A DNA stretch of 64,000 nucleotides from UBA4285 sp050944355 (GTDB lineage Bacteria; Bacillota; Clostridia; Lachnospirales; Lachnospiraceae): NCBI GenBank assembly GCA_050944355.1, contig JBMNQX010000003.1, positions 62,001-126,000 of the forward strand, read 5' to 3'. A program made the translations under genes and the position numbers. The notes beneath the pieces are model-generated. The model saw nothing but the letters and a program-made list of their open reading frames with translations, searched no databases and was not told where the DNA came from. Below are positions 1-8,037 of the stretch, piece after piece; position 1 is the first letter of the stretch, and every line of letters begins with the position of its first letter.

Positions 1-72
1 CCATTTCTTGAATTTACCCCAAACAGAGCAGACTATCAGTCATCAATAGAAAAAATTGATATTTTGGATTAA
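1..72 (+). CDS. 3' end of an unidentified gene (partial)
   Basis: The first frame is open from the first base to TAA at 70-72, giving 23 codons that end in IEKIDILD. A strong intrinsic terminator begins 11 bases after the stop, which is the usual arrangement at the 3' end of a gene. The fragment is too short to assign to a family, and a 23-codon open frame could arise by chance, so the terminator is the main support. Confidence 0.4.
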   Translation, partial: PFLEFTPNRADYQSSIEKIDILD

Positions 73-82
73 TCGGGATAGT

Positions 83-115
83 AAAGCACGGTGCCTGCAG
101 CACCGTGCTTTTTTA
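83..115 (+). terminator. Intrinsic terminator
   Basis: A perfect 12-bp stem (AAAGCACGGTGC pairing with GCACCGTGCTTT around a 5-nt loop) runs directly into a run of six T on the plus strand. It would end the gene whose tail lies at 1-72. Read on the minus strand it has no good U-tract, so it is probably not the terminator for the oxidoreductase pair. Confidence 0.85.
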
Positions 116-159
116 TTCAGTGCCCTGTCAGTTTTTTGCTTCCTGTTTTTCTTTTCCTG

Positions 160-1419
160 TCAGTCTGATTCTTCTGCCGAGACATACAGATCCCCTGTAT
201 CGCGCAGCTTCTTATCGCTCACGTCGAACTGGATCATCTCGGCGGGGAGTGCCCGGCGGATGGTGCGCGTGGCGATGGCCTGACCGTTCTGTCGGATAGT
301 GATGACGGCATTTGTCATGGGGCGGCTGACGCGGGCCGCGAAATGAAAGGGGGCCTGGCCGCTGACGCGCATGGGAATGACGTGATTGATCGTTTTGTCA
401 TAGTGCACGGCGAGAGGACAGGGCGTGAGACCGCCGCTCTTTATATAGGCTGCAGCGGAGTCGGCGAGGCGCTCCGCTTCCAGCGACACGAAATCGACGA
501 GGTCGTGGACGTGCAGGACGTTGCCGGCGGAAAAGATGCCGGGGACAGAGGTCTGATAGTGCTCGTCTACGATGGCTCCTTTTGTCTTCGGGTCGAGGAG
601 TACGCCGGCCTCCAGGGAAAGCTCGTTTTCCGGGATGAGGCCGACGGAGAGGATCAGCGTGTCGCAGGCGATTTCTTCCTGCGTGCCGGGAATCGGTTTC
701 AGGTGTTCGTCGACTTTTGAGACGGTGACGCCGGTGAGGCGCGTGCCGCCGTGGATGTCGGTCACGGTGTGCGAGAGGAAAAGCGGTATGTTGTAATCGC
801 GCAGGCACTGCTCGATGTTGCGCGGAAGGCCGGACGGGATCGGCATGACTTCGTAGACGGCTTTGACGTGCGCGCCTTCGAGCGTCAGGCGCCTGGCCAT
901 GATCATTCCGATGTCCCCGGAGCCGAGGATCACGACTTCTTTCGCGGGCATCCGGTTGTAGAGATTCATGTAGGCCTGAGCCACGCCGGCCGTAAAGACT
1001 CCGGCCGGACGCTCGCCGGGGATCGCCAGAGCGCCTCTCGTGCGCTCGCGGCAACCCATGGCGAGAATCACGGCTTTGCAGTGAAATTCGAGCAGCCCTT
1101 CGCGCGTGGTCACCGTGACTTTTTTGTCCGGCGTGAGGCCGATGACAGCCGCATTTGTCAGGAACGGAATTCCGAGGGATTTGACTTCCGTGACAAATTT
1201 ATTGGCGTATTCGGGGCCGGTGAGCGTGGTGCCGAAGCGGGACAGCCCGAAGCCGTCGTGGATGCACTGGCGCAGAATGCCGCCCAGCTGTTTTTCGCGC
1301 TCGACGACGATGAGGCTGCGGACGCCGTTTTTCCAGAGGCGGACCGCGGCGGCGAGTCCGGCCGGACCTCCGCCGATGATGAGCACGTCGATATTTTTTT
1401 CTGTGATGGAGTGGTTCAT
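160..1419 (-). CDS. FAD/NAD(P)-dependent oxidoreductase, second gene of a GlpA-like pair
   Basis: A 419-aa flavoprotein of the pyridine nucleotide-disulfide oxidoreductase type. An N-terminal dinucleotide fold (VLIIGGGPAGLAAAVRL) is followed by a second Rossmann motif near the middle (VVILGSGDIGMIMARRL) and a late FAD motif (GIFSAGNVLHVHDLVD). The upstream neighbour ends 1 base before this start. I chose the ATG at 1419 because GGAGG lies just upstream at about 1426-1430; a frame-open extension to 1470 has no such support. In Clostridia such a pair is commonly followed by a small DUF1667 protein and works in glycerol-3-phosphate or related polyol oxidation. That third gene is not visible here. 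The substrate is inferred from family, not shown. Confidence 0.85.
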   Translation of the reverse strand: MNHSITEKNIDVLIIGGGPAGLAAAVRLWKNGVRSLIVVEREKQLGGILRQCIHDGFGLSRFGTTLTGPEYANKFVTEVKSLGIPFLTNAAVIGLTPDKKVTVTTREGLLEFHCKAVILAMGCRERTRGALAIPGERPAGVFTAGVAQAYMNLYNRMPAKEVVILGSGDIGMIMARRLTLEGAHVKAVYEVMPIPSGLPRNIEQCLRDYNIPLFLSHTVTDIHGGTRLTGVTVSKVDEHLKPIPGTQEEIACDTLILSVGLIPENELSLEAGVLLDPKTKGAIVDEHYQTSVPGIFSAGNVLHVHDLVDFVSLEAERLADSAAAYIKSGGLTPCPLAVHYDKTINHVIPMRVSGQAPFHFAARVSRPMTNAVITIRQNGQAIATRTIRRALPAEMIQFDVSDKKLRDTGDLYVSAEESD

Positions 1420-1420
1420 C

Positions 1421-2875
1421 TCATTCCTCCCGCACATTGCGCAGAATCGGGTGTGAGCCGGTTCTCTCATACGTCACTTCGGGGCCCGTAAGGCCCAGCT
1501 CCTGTTCGAGCATCTGCTCGATGCGCATCTGGCAATAGCCGCCCTGGCAGCGGCCCATCATGGCGCGGGTGCGGAATTTGACGCTGGCCATGGTGCGGGC
1601 GCCGAGCGGATTGTGGATGGCCTGCAGAATTTCGGCGCGCGAGACTTTTTCGCAGCGGCAGACAAGCTCGCCGTAATCGGGATTCTGCGCGATGAGTTCT
1701 TCCTGCTCCTGCGGCGTGCACAGGGCAAAGCGGCGCGGGGCGCGGCGCCCGGGGCAGAAATCCTTTTCTTCCAGGCGTTCGCGCTCCCGGATCATTTCAA
1801 CGACGTACTGTGCGAGCGGGACGGACGAGGTCAGCCCCGGCGACTCGATGCCTACAAGATTGACGGCGCGGGGCGCGATGTCGTCCCGGATTTCGATCCG
1901 GAAATCCTGAATGTCGCCGTTTTCGTCGATGAGTTTCGGCAGAATGCCGGAGTAGGTGCGGATGTAATCGGAGCGCTTCACATGCGGCCAGATTTTCTGC
2001 GCCTCGCCGTACAGATAATCAAGATTCTTCTGCTCTGTCCCGTACCAGGACAGGTTGTCCGTGTTCTCGGCCGTCGGCCCGAGCAGCACGTTGCCGGACG
2101 TCGTGATCGTCACGTGAATTCCCATGTACGTGTTCGAGGGCACCGTGTAGATCGGCATCGGGACGAGCTGCCCGGCCTGCTTGTCGAGGACGATATAGTC
2201 GTCCTTCGAGCCGATCACGTGATATCCCGTGATCCCGAGCATGTCCGAAATTTCCTTACACCCGAGGCCGGCCGCGTTGACGACCCATCTCGTGGCAAAT
2301 GTGCCCTTTGGTGTCACGAGGAGCCAGTTGCCGTCGGAATCTTTCCGGATATCCGTCACGGGACTTTCCAGGTAATATTCGCAGCCGTTTGCGTGGGCGT
2401 TCTCCGCCAGCGCGATCGTGAAGCCGAACGGATCCAAAATGCCGCTGTTCGGCGAGTAGAGGGCGAAGCTGCCTTTCACGGCCGGCACGAGTTCGTGCAG
2501 GCGCGCCCCGTCGATGAGCTCAAGCCCGGTGACGCCGTTTGCCATGCCCTGCCTTTTGACGCGCTTCAGCTGTTCCCACTCTTCCTGGGTGTTTCCGACA
2601 AGGACTTTGCCGGTGCGCTGAAACGCGAAGTCAAGTTCACGTGAGAGGCGTCCCATCATCCTGTTGCCGGCCACGCAGAATTTTGCTTTCAGAGACCCGG
2701 TGTCGTAGGCGAAGCCGCCGTGGCAGACGCCGGTGTTGCGCCCGCTGGTCTCAAAGCAGACGTCGGGATTTTTTTCCAGAACGGCGAGCGAGAGCCGGAA
2801 GCGCGAGAGTTCACGGGCAATGGCGCTTCCCACCACGCCGCCGCCGATTATGATGACATCGTATAATTTATTCAT
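1421..2875 (-). CDS. GlpA-like FAD-dependent oxidoreductase with BFD-type [2Fe-2S] domain
   Basis: A 484-aa DAO-family flavoprotein resembling anaerobic glycerol-3-phosphate dehydrogenase subunit A. It starts with an FAD-binding fold (YDVIIIGGGVVGSAIAREL), has the ETSGRNTGVCHGG segment typical of the family, and ends in a BFD-like iron-sulfur domain with cysteines at about 406, 408, 443 and 448 (LVCRCEKV and GRCQGGYC). It probably oxidises glycerol-3-phosphate or a related 2-hydroxy acid and passes electrons through the iron-sulfur centre to the partner flavoprotein encoded next at 160-1419. It is the first gene of this minus-strand unit, reading away from a shared upstream region with a 23-bp palindrome. 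The exact substrate cannot be decided from sequence. Confidence 0.88.
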   Translation of the reverse strand: MNKLYDVIIIGGGVVGSAIARELSRFRLSLAVLEKNPDVCFETSGRNTGVCHGGFAYDTGSLKAKFCVAGNRMMGRLSRELDFAFQRTGKVLVGNTQEEWEQLKRVKRQGMANGVTGLELIDGARLHELVPAVKGSFALYSPNSGILDPFGFTIALAENAHANGCEYYLESPVTDIRKDSDGNWLLVTPKGTFATRWVVNAAGLGCKEISDMLGITGYHVIGSKDDYIVLDKQAGQLVPMPIYTVPSNTYMGIHVTITTSGNVLLGPTAENTDNLSWYGTEQKNLDYLYGEAQKIWPHVKRSDYIRTYSGILPKLIDENGDIQDFRIEIRDDIAPRAVNLVGIESPGLTSSVPLAQYVVEMIRERERLEEKDFCPGRRAPRRFALCTPQEQEELIAQNPDYGELVCRCEKVSRAEILQAIHNPLGARTMASVKFRTRAMMGRCQGGYCQMRIEQMLEQELGLTGPEVTYERTGSHPILRNVREE

Positions 2876-3013
2876 GAGGACGGGCGGGCCTTCCTTTCTT
2901 TTTCATTGTTACCATTATATTTCGCAGGAGAAAGAAAACAAAGAGAACAGGCGAATCTTTCGGCAGGGAAATCTTTTTCAGAAAAGGGGCGGGGCGCTTC
3001 GAAAAAATTCGAT

Positions 3014-3036
3014 TTTGTGACCAAATAAGTCACAAA
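3014..3036. promoter_or_regulatory. Palindromic operator candidate TTTGTGAC-N7-GTCACAAA
   Basis: A perfect 8-bp inverted repeat with a 7-nt spacer lies in the divergent gap between the oxidoreductase pair (minus strand, starting 2875) and the lipoprotein gene at 3124. It resembles a CRP/FNR half-site pair (TGTGA and TCACA), but the spacing between these half sites is 9 rather than 6, so I do not call it a CRP site. It could serve either or both divergent units. Confidence 0.5.
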
Positions 3037-3123
3037 CTTCAGGCGCCGATTTCTGTCTGATCGTATACTGCTTATATCGGAAGAAAAATCAATACCGTTT
3101 TGAAGGGGAGAGGAAGATTTGCC

Positions 3124-3723
3124 ATGAAAAATATCATGAAGTTCCTGACAGTCATTATTCTTGCCGGCACGACTTTGAGCGCCTGTGCCGATGCAGCTGT
3201 CAGCAATTTGACGACAGTTTCCGGGAATGCGGCCGCTGCGGCGCAGACAACAAAGACAGAGCAGACGACACAGGCGGACAGCAGCGGCGATGTGCCGATT
3301 CCGCGCCACGACGAAAATTCGACGGAATATGAATCCGAGATCAACGCGTACCGCTATCCGGGCGATTCGCTGGAATACACGCTGACGCAGACATTTGGCA
3401 TCGGGGATTACACGTTTCGGTACGGGGATTTCTGCAAGGTGCAGGAGATCGACAAGGTCGACGGGCAGTATACTCTCCACGGAATTGAGAACAGCGTTCA
3501 CCACTATTTCGATGTGTACTACGGCTCGACGGGCGAGCTTGACTGGCTCGATCCGGAACTTAAGGGACAGATGCCGGATGAGCTGACGCTCACCAATGCG
3601 CTGGATCTGGTGCTCCCGTGCATGACGGTGAATTTCAGCGACCCGGTGCACGACATGTCGCTTGCGGGGGCGAAGAACTATCTGGACCGGGCGATGGGAT
3701 ACAGCGAAGATTCAGCCCGGTAA
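3124..3723 (+). CDS. Lipoprotein of unknown function
   Basis: A 199-aa predicted lipoprotein. The N-terminus has a basic/hydrophobic signal (MKNIMKFLTVIILAGTTLSA) and a lipobox ending at Cys21, followed by an Ala/Thr/Gln-rich tether to about residue 55. The rest is an acidic soluble domain that I do not recognise. It should be anchored to the outside of the cytoplasmic membrane. The ATG at 3124 was preferred to an in-frame TTG at 3100 because AGGGGAG/AGAGGA lies ahead of it and because the signal peptide begins here. The gene stands alone between the oxidoreductase pair and superoxide reductase. Confidence 0.75.
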   Translation: MKNIMKFLTVIILAGTTLSACADAAVSNLTTVSGNAAAAAQTTKTEQTTQADSSGDVPIPRHDENSTEYESEINAYRYPGDSLEYTLTQTFGIGDYTFRYGDFCKVQEIDKVDGQYTLHGIENSVHHYFDVYYGSTGELDWLDPELKGQMPDELTLTNALDLVLPCMTVNFSDPVHDMSLAGAKNYLDRAMGYSEDSAR

Positions 3724-3853
3724 ATGTTGTACATGACAGGGTCTGGTCAGGACGGATAAAAATATATACTTTTTTCGATTCTTCTGAGATAATGGATGAC
3801 AAATCCGGAGGACGGGCTTCCGGATAAAATTAAGAAAAGACAAGGAGGTTCCT

Positions 3854-4234
3854 ATGGAATTCTACAGATGTATGAAGTGCGGAAACTTTGTCGCATTTCT
3901 CACCGAGAAGACGGCTTGCACGCCGAAGTGCTGCGGGGATCCTATGACAGAGCTGATCCCGAACACGACAGATGCGGCGACTGAGAAACATGTTCCGGTC
4001 GTGACTGTCGGGGGCAGCACGGTTAAGGTCCGCATCGGCGCGGCTGACCATCCGATGCTCCCGGAACACTATATCGAGTTTGTTGTTCTGGAGACAAAGA
4101 ACGGATTCCAGAAGAAAGACCTGAAGCCAGGCGACGCGCCGGCGGCCGAGTTTGCTCTGACGGCCGGGGAAGAACCGGTGGCCGTATATGCGTACTGCAA
4201 TCTGCACGGGCTTTGGAAAGCAGAAGTAAGGTAA
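3854..4234 (+). CDS. dfx: Superoxide reductase (desulfoferrodoxin)
   Basis: A 126-aa two-iron superoxide reductase that detoxifies superoxide in anaerobes by one-electron reduction to peroxide. The N-terminal desulforedoxin-like Fe(Cys)4 centre is visible as Cys6, Cys9, Cys26 and Cys27 (YRCMKCG, TPKCCG). The catalytic neelaredoxin domain shows its histidine ligands in EKHVPVV, ADHPMLPEHY and the C-terminal CNLHGLW, which also carries the cysteine ligand. Length matches desulfoferrodoxin (about 125 aa). AAGGAGG lies 7 bases before the ATG. It is monocistronic, followed by a terminator at 4265. Confidence 0.95.
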   Translation: MEFYRCMKCGNFVAFLTEKTACTPKCCGDPMTELIPNTTDAATEKHVPVVTVGGSTVKVRIGAADHPMLPEHYIEFVVLETKNGFQKKDLKPGDAPAAEFALTAGEEPVAVYAYCNLHGLWKAEVR

Positions 4235-4264
4235 CAGCAGCGGCAGAGAAATAAAGATCGGAAG

Positions 4265-4306
4265 AAAGCTGCAGGAGGCGGGAAAATCCTCTTCCTGCGG
4301 CTTTTA
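4265..4306 (+). terminator. Intrinsic terminator after superoxide reductase
   Basis: AAAGCTGCAGGA pairs with the TCCTGCGGCTTT segment, with a small internal bulge and a CTTTT tail. It lies 30 bases after the superoxide reductase stop and immediately before the ribosome binding site of the fucosidase, which therefore must share the promoter by read-through or have one within this short gap. Confidence 0.65.
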
Positions 4307-4323
4307 TATCTGAGAGGATGCGT

Positions 4324-5841
4324 ATGTTTCAGTATGATGTAAAGGCCTGGAAAGACCGGATTGACAAATGCATAGAGGCCGGGCCGTACCGGGACACCTG
4401 GGAGTCTCTGGCCGGACACGAGACGCCGAAATGGTTTCGGGACGCGAAGTTCGGAATTTTTATTCACTTCGGCGTGTTCTCCGTCCCGGCGTTCTGAAAT
4501 GAGTGGTATTCCCGCAACATGTACCGGAAAGAGGTCCGTGAATATGCCCATCACAGGGAAGTGTACGGGCCGCAGGACACGCACGGCTATAAAAATTTCA
4601 TCCAAGATTTCAAGGCTGAGAAGTTCGACGCGGCGCAGTGGGTGAAACTCTTTAAAGAAGCCGGCGCCAGGTATGTCGTTCCGGTTGCGGAGCATTGCGA
4701 CGGATTTCAGATGTACGCGTCCGAACTCAGCGAGTGGAACGCGGTGAAAAAGGGACCCCACAGGGATTTTCTCGGCGAGCTGACAAAAGAAGGACTGAGA
4801 CAGGGACTGATTCCCGGCGCCTCGAGCCACCGGATTGAGCACTGGTGGTTCATGCACCCGGGGCGCGTGTGCGGCGAGGACAGACAGGATCCGGAAAACT
4901 ATAACGAGCCGGGCGGCTTCTACTGGCCGGCGGCCGACGAGCCGGAAGATCAGACGGATGTCAGCTTTCTTCCGGAAGCGGAACCGGGCAGTGAGCTGGA
5001 TCAGTTTCTCACCGACTGGGTCATCCGCACCTGTGAGATTATCGACCGGTATGAGCCGAGAGAGCTGTACTTTGACTGGTGGATTCAGGAAGAGGCCTGC
5101 AAGCCGTATCTGAGAAAGATCATGGCGTACTATTACAACCGGGCTGTGCAGAAAGGGCAGGAAGTTCTCGTGACATACAAGCACGATGCCTGCGCGTTCG
5201 GGAGTGCGCTCGTCGATGTGGAGCGCGGCCAGTTTGAGGACGTGACCAGCTATCCGTGGCAGACGGACACCGCGATCGCCAAGAATTCCTGGTGCTATAC
5301 GGTGGGCAATGATTACAAGAAACCGTGGAGTCTGCTCTGCGATCTCGCTGATGTCGTGAGCAAGAACGGAACCATGCTGCTGAACGTAGGGCCGAAGGCG
5401 GACGGCACGATCGGTTCGGAGGACACGGCGGTCCTGCGCGAAATCGGTGCCTGGCTTTCGGTCAATGGTGAGGCCATTTACGGCAGCCGGCCGTGGCGCG
5501 TCTGCCAGGAGGGACCGACAAAACAGGCCGGCGGGCAGTTCTCGGACAGCAAAGACAAGATCTATACGCCTGAGGATTACCGCTTTACGACGGGACACGG
5601 GTGTCTCTATGCGATCTGCCTGAGGGCGCCGGAAGACGGAAAATTTTTGATCTGGTCTCTCGCGAAGATACCGGAAAAGCAGGGAAAAGGGCCGGATCTT
5701 TTCTGCGAGATCAAAGATGTTAAGCTTCTTGGCAGCGAAAAAGAAGTGCGTTTTTCGCGCGGCCCTGCGGGGCTTTCCGTTGATGCCGGCCTTAGGTTTG
5801 ACACCAAAAATCCGGTGGTATTTAAAATTTCGTTTGCATGA
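4324..5841 (+). pseudogene. Alpha-L-fucosidase (GH29) interrupted by an in-frame TGA
   Basis: Reading from ATG 4324 (GAGAGG six bases upstream) gives a full-length GH29-type frame of 505 codons except for TGA at 4495-4497 (codon 58). The flanks match the family's conserved segment: KFGIFIHFGVFSVPAF, then the stop, then NEWYSRNMY. Homologues usually have Gly at this point, and TGA is one base from GGA. The rest is intact, including ARYVVPVAEHCDGFQMY and the probable nucleophile Asp251 in LYFDWW. The intact enzyme would release L-fucose from glycans; without a signal peptide it would be cytoplasmic. Starting downstream at ATG 4519 would lose part of the barrel. This may be a nonsense mutation, a sequencing error, or recoding. 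Elsewhere in the window TGA is an ordinary stop. Confidence 0.85.
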
Positions 5842-5848
5842 ATTTCGC

Positions 5849-5886
5849 GCCCCGTATGGCAGCATTTGCCATATGGGGCACTTTGT
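5849..5886 (+). terminator. Hairpin / likely terminator after the fucosidase
   Basis: A 13-bp stem (GCCCCGTATGGCA with TGCCATATGGGGC, one wobble pair) starts 7 bases after the fucosidase stop. The tail ACTTTGTT is only moderately T-rich, so termination is likely but not certain. One copy of the recurrent CATTTGYC motif makes up the loop and the start of the descending arm. Confidence 0.6.
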
Positions 5887-5889
5887 TAG

Positions 5890-5918
5890 TTGCAGCAGAC
5901 GGATTTTCGTGTTCTAAT
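5890..5918 (+). promoter_or_regulatory. Candidate promoter of the cobalamin operon
   Basis: TTGCAG (5890-5895) is separated by 17 bases from TCTAAT (5913-5918), a fair sigma-A match. It lies about 70 bases upstream of the cobalamin riboswitch, so transcripts from it would include the complete aptamer. Confidence 0.45.
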
Positions 5919-5989
5919 CTATATTGTATTCTGTTTTGCGCAGAGTCAGAAAAGACGGCGCGCGGAAACGGATGCAAATTACATATTGC

Positions 5990-6180
5990 GAAAACGGTGC
6001 CGGCCGTGGGCTTTGCCTGTGGCCGGGTAAAAGGGAAACAGGTGAGAGTCCTGTACGATCCCGTCACTGTATCGGGTGAGCGGCTAAAGTTTAGTATCGT
6101 CACTGCCGGCGTCAATGGCCGGTGGGAAGGCGTTTTTGCCGCGGGGAGCCCCAAGCCAGGAAACCTGCCGTTTTCAAAAG
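5990..6180 (+). promoter_or_regulatory. Cobalamin riboswitch
   Basis: The conserved core of the B12 aptamer is recognisable in order: GGTGCC at 5996, the AAAAGGGAA segment near 6030, CAGGTGAGAGTCCTG, then GTCACTG, the GGGAAGGC segment at about 6123, and the B12 box AAGCCAGGAAACCTGCC at 6153-6169. Binding of adenosylcobalamin or a related corrinoid is expected to favour the terminator at 6257 and so repress the long operon that follows. The identity of the downstream genes (B12 synthesis and transport) agrees with this assignment. Confidence 0.95.
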
Positions 6181-6256
6181 TACAGGAATCGGATTCCAGA
6201 TCACGGGGACTTGGTCGTACGGACGGCGGCTATTTGTGCTGCCGGTTTGTCTGCAT

Positions 6257-6288
6257 GCCCCTCTGAACATTTCAGAGGGGCTTTTTTT
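6257..6288 (+). terminator. Riboswitch expression-platform terminator
   Basis: A perfect 11-bp stem (GCCCCTCTGAA / TTCAGAGGGGC, 3-nt loop) with seven T sits between the aptamer and the first gene at 6344. It is the premature terminator through which the riboswitch would act at the level of transcription. An antiterminator partner was not resolved by eye. Confidence 0.9.
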
Positions 6289-6343
6289 ACCTGCCCCTGA
6301 CTGCTCTGAAATCCCGGCGTTGCCTTGAAGGAGGGTTAACATC

Positions 6344-6847
6344 ATGAAGAGAAAAAGATTTGCAGTCCTGGGCATGGCGGCCATCACAGCGGCGGCTCTG
6401 ATCGGCTGCGGGTCGTCTGCGGGGACTCAGACGACAACGGTCCAGGCCACAACAGTTCAGACGACAACAACCGCTCAGACGACAACGGCGAAGACGACTA
6501 CTCAGGCGGCTTCTTCCGCGGCTGAGACGGCGGAAGCCGTGGCTTCTGACACCATGGCAAATGTGACGCTTGAGGGCGGCAGCGGAAAGACGACGGTCGA
6601 GAGTCCGTGTCAGGTGACCGAGGTGGACGGACAGATCACCGGGGCGGTCATTGTCTGGAGTTCCGAGTACATCGACTACATGATCGTTGACGGAACAAAG
6701 TACATGAACGAAAATGACGGCGGAAATTCGACGTTCACGATTCCGGTGAGCGCATACGACACGCCGATCGATGTCGTGGCGGACACGACGGCCATGAGCA
6801 CGCCGCATGAGATTGAGTACACACTCACATTCACAAAGACGGAATAA
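6344..6847 (+). CDS. Small Thr-rich lipoprotein, first gene of the B12 operon
   Basis: A 167-aa predicted lipoprotein with signal peptide and lipobox at Cys22 (AAALIGC), then a Thr/Gln/Ala-rich tether at about residues 27-60, then a beta-rich domain of about 95 residues (including GAVIVWSSEYIDYMIVDGTK). I do not recognise the domain. It is the gene nearest the riboswitch, has AAGGAGGG upstream, and its TAA overlaps the ATG of the BtuF-like binding protein by one base, so the two are probably translated together. That context suggests an extracellular corrinoid-binding or corrinoid-handing partner of the importer; this is inference. Confidence 0.8.
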   Translation: MKRKRFAVLGMAAITAAALIGCGSSAGTQTTTVQATTVQTTTTAQTTTAKTTTQAASSAAETAEAVASDTMANVTLEGGSGKTTVESPCQVTEVDGQITGAVIVWSSEYIDYMIVDGTKYMNENDGGNSTFTIPVSAYDTPIDVVADTTAMSTPHEIEYTLTFTKTE

Positions 6848-8037
6848 TGAGGAATAGAAAAAAGAGTTTACTGTCATGGATTATGGCGGCGCTGCTCCTG
6901 CTATCCGGGTGCGGCGCCGCGGGTACGGCGGGAACAGCTGCCGGTACTGAGACAACAGGGGCCGGCACAGGCGTGACGTCTGAGAGCGCTGCTTCCGGGG
7001 CTGCTCAGTCTTCTGAGGTCGAAATCCTGTACGCTGAGATGTTTTCGGTATCTGAGCTGGACGGCTGCTGGCTGGTTGATATCAAAAATGAGGGACAGTA
7101 TCTCATTGTCCCGGAAGGCGAAGCGGTCCCGGACAGCGTGCCGGACGGCTGCACGGTGATTCAGCAGCCGGTGAGCCGAGTCTACATGGCGTCGACGCCG
7201 GCCATGGATCTCGCGGACGCGGCCGGCGGCATAGACCGGATCGCGTTTTCCTGTCTTGAGGCGGACGACTGGTACGTGCAGGACGCCAGGGAAAAGATGG
7301 AAAGCGGAGAGATCACGTACGCGGGGAAGTACAGCAAGCCGGACTACGAGATGCTGCTCTCGGGAAACTGCGATCTTGCCATTGAGAATACGATGATCTA
7401 TCACTCGCCGGAGGTGAAGGAAAAGCTGGAAGAACTGGGAATTCCGGTCCTTGTCGAGCGGTCCAGTTATGAGGACAGCCCGCTGGGGCGTCTCGAGTGG
7501 GTAAAACTCTACGGAATCCTTTTCGGGACGACAGAGGAAGCCAACGCATTTTTCAGCGGGGAAGTGGAGCGCGTGACGCCGCTGCTCTCGCAGGAAAGCA
7601 CGGGAAAAACGGTCGCTTTCTTCTCGGTCACCAGCAATGGCTCCGTGACGGTTCACAAGCCGGGCGGATACATGGCGCAGATGATTGAAGACGCGGGCGG
7701 CGTCTATGTGCCGGGGAGTCTCGCGGAATCCGATGAGGATTCAAGCGCGATTTCCACGGTGCACATGCAGATGGAGGATTTCTACAGCGAGGCGAAGGAC
7801 TGCGACGTCCTGATTTACAACAGCGCCATAGAGGGCGAAGTTGAGAGCATATCGGATCTGATTGCAAAGGACGAAGTGTTTGCTGATTTTGAGGCCGTCA
7901 AAAGCGGGCAGGTGTACTGCACGGACGCTGATTTCTTCCAGTGCGTGAGCGAAAGCTGTGATTTCATCCTGGATGTCCACGCGGTTCTGACGGAGGACGA
8001 CCCGGGTGAGCTGAAGACGATGGAGAAACTATCTTGA
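6847..8037 (+). CDS. btuF: ABC transporter substrate-binding lipoprotein (BtuF-like)
   Basis: A 396-aa lipoprotein (lipobox Cys22, LLLLSGC) with the two-lobed periplasmic-binding-protein fold of the BtuF/FepB class: ISTVHMQMEDFYSEAKDCDVLIYNSAIEG near the end and an N-lobe containing LAIENTMIYHSPEVKEKLEELGIPV. It captures the ligand outside the membrane and docks on the permease encoded next. The family binds corrinoids, haem or ferric siderophores; the cobalamin riboswitch and the flanking synthesis genes point to a corrinoid. Translation is coupled to the preceding lipoprotein (TAATG), and it ends within the start of the permease gene. Confidence 0.85.
   Translation: MRNRKKSLLSWIMAALLLLSGCGAAGTAGTAAGTETTGAGTGVTSESAASGAAQSSEVEILYAEMFSVSELDGCWLVDIKNEGQYLIVPEGEAVPDSVPDGCTVIQQPVSRVYMASTPAMDLADAAGGIDRIAFSCLEADDWYVQDAREKMESGEITYAGKYSKPDYEMLLSGNCDLAIENTMIYHSPEVKEKLEELGIPVLVERSSYEDSPLGRLEWVKLYGILFGTTEEANAFFSGEVERVTPLLSQESTGKTVAFFSVTSNGSVTVHKPGGYMAQMIEDAGGVYVPGSLAESDEDSSAISTVHMQMEDFYSEAKDCDVLIYNSAIEGEVESISDLIAKDEVFADFEAVKSGQVYCTDADFFQCVSESCDFILDVHAVLTEDDPGELKTMEKLS

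Noticed and set aside
3016..3034. CRP binding site
   Set aside because: Half-sites TGTGA and TCACA are 9 bases apart instead of 6.
4324..5841. Reassigned UGA codon or selenoprotein in the fucosidase
   Set aside because: TGA ends many intact genes here (for example cbiH, cobT, cobD), and no selenocysteine insertion hairpin was recognised right after 4497; GH29 needs Gly, not selenocysteine, at this site.
4069..5865. 598-codon open frame on the minus strand opposite the fucosidase
   Set aside because: It is antisense to a recognised GH29 gene and to superoxide reductase, has no ribosome binding site and no family motifs; GC-rich codon bias creates long open frames opposite genes.
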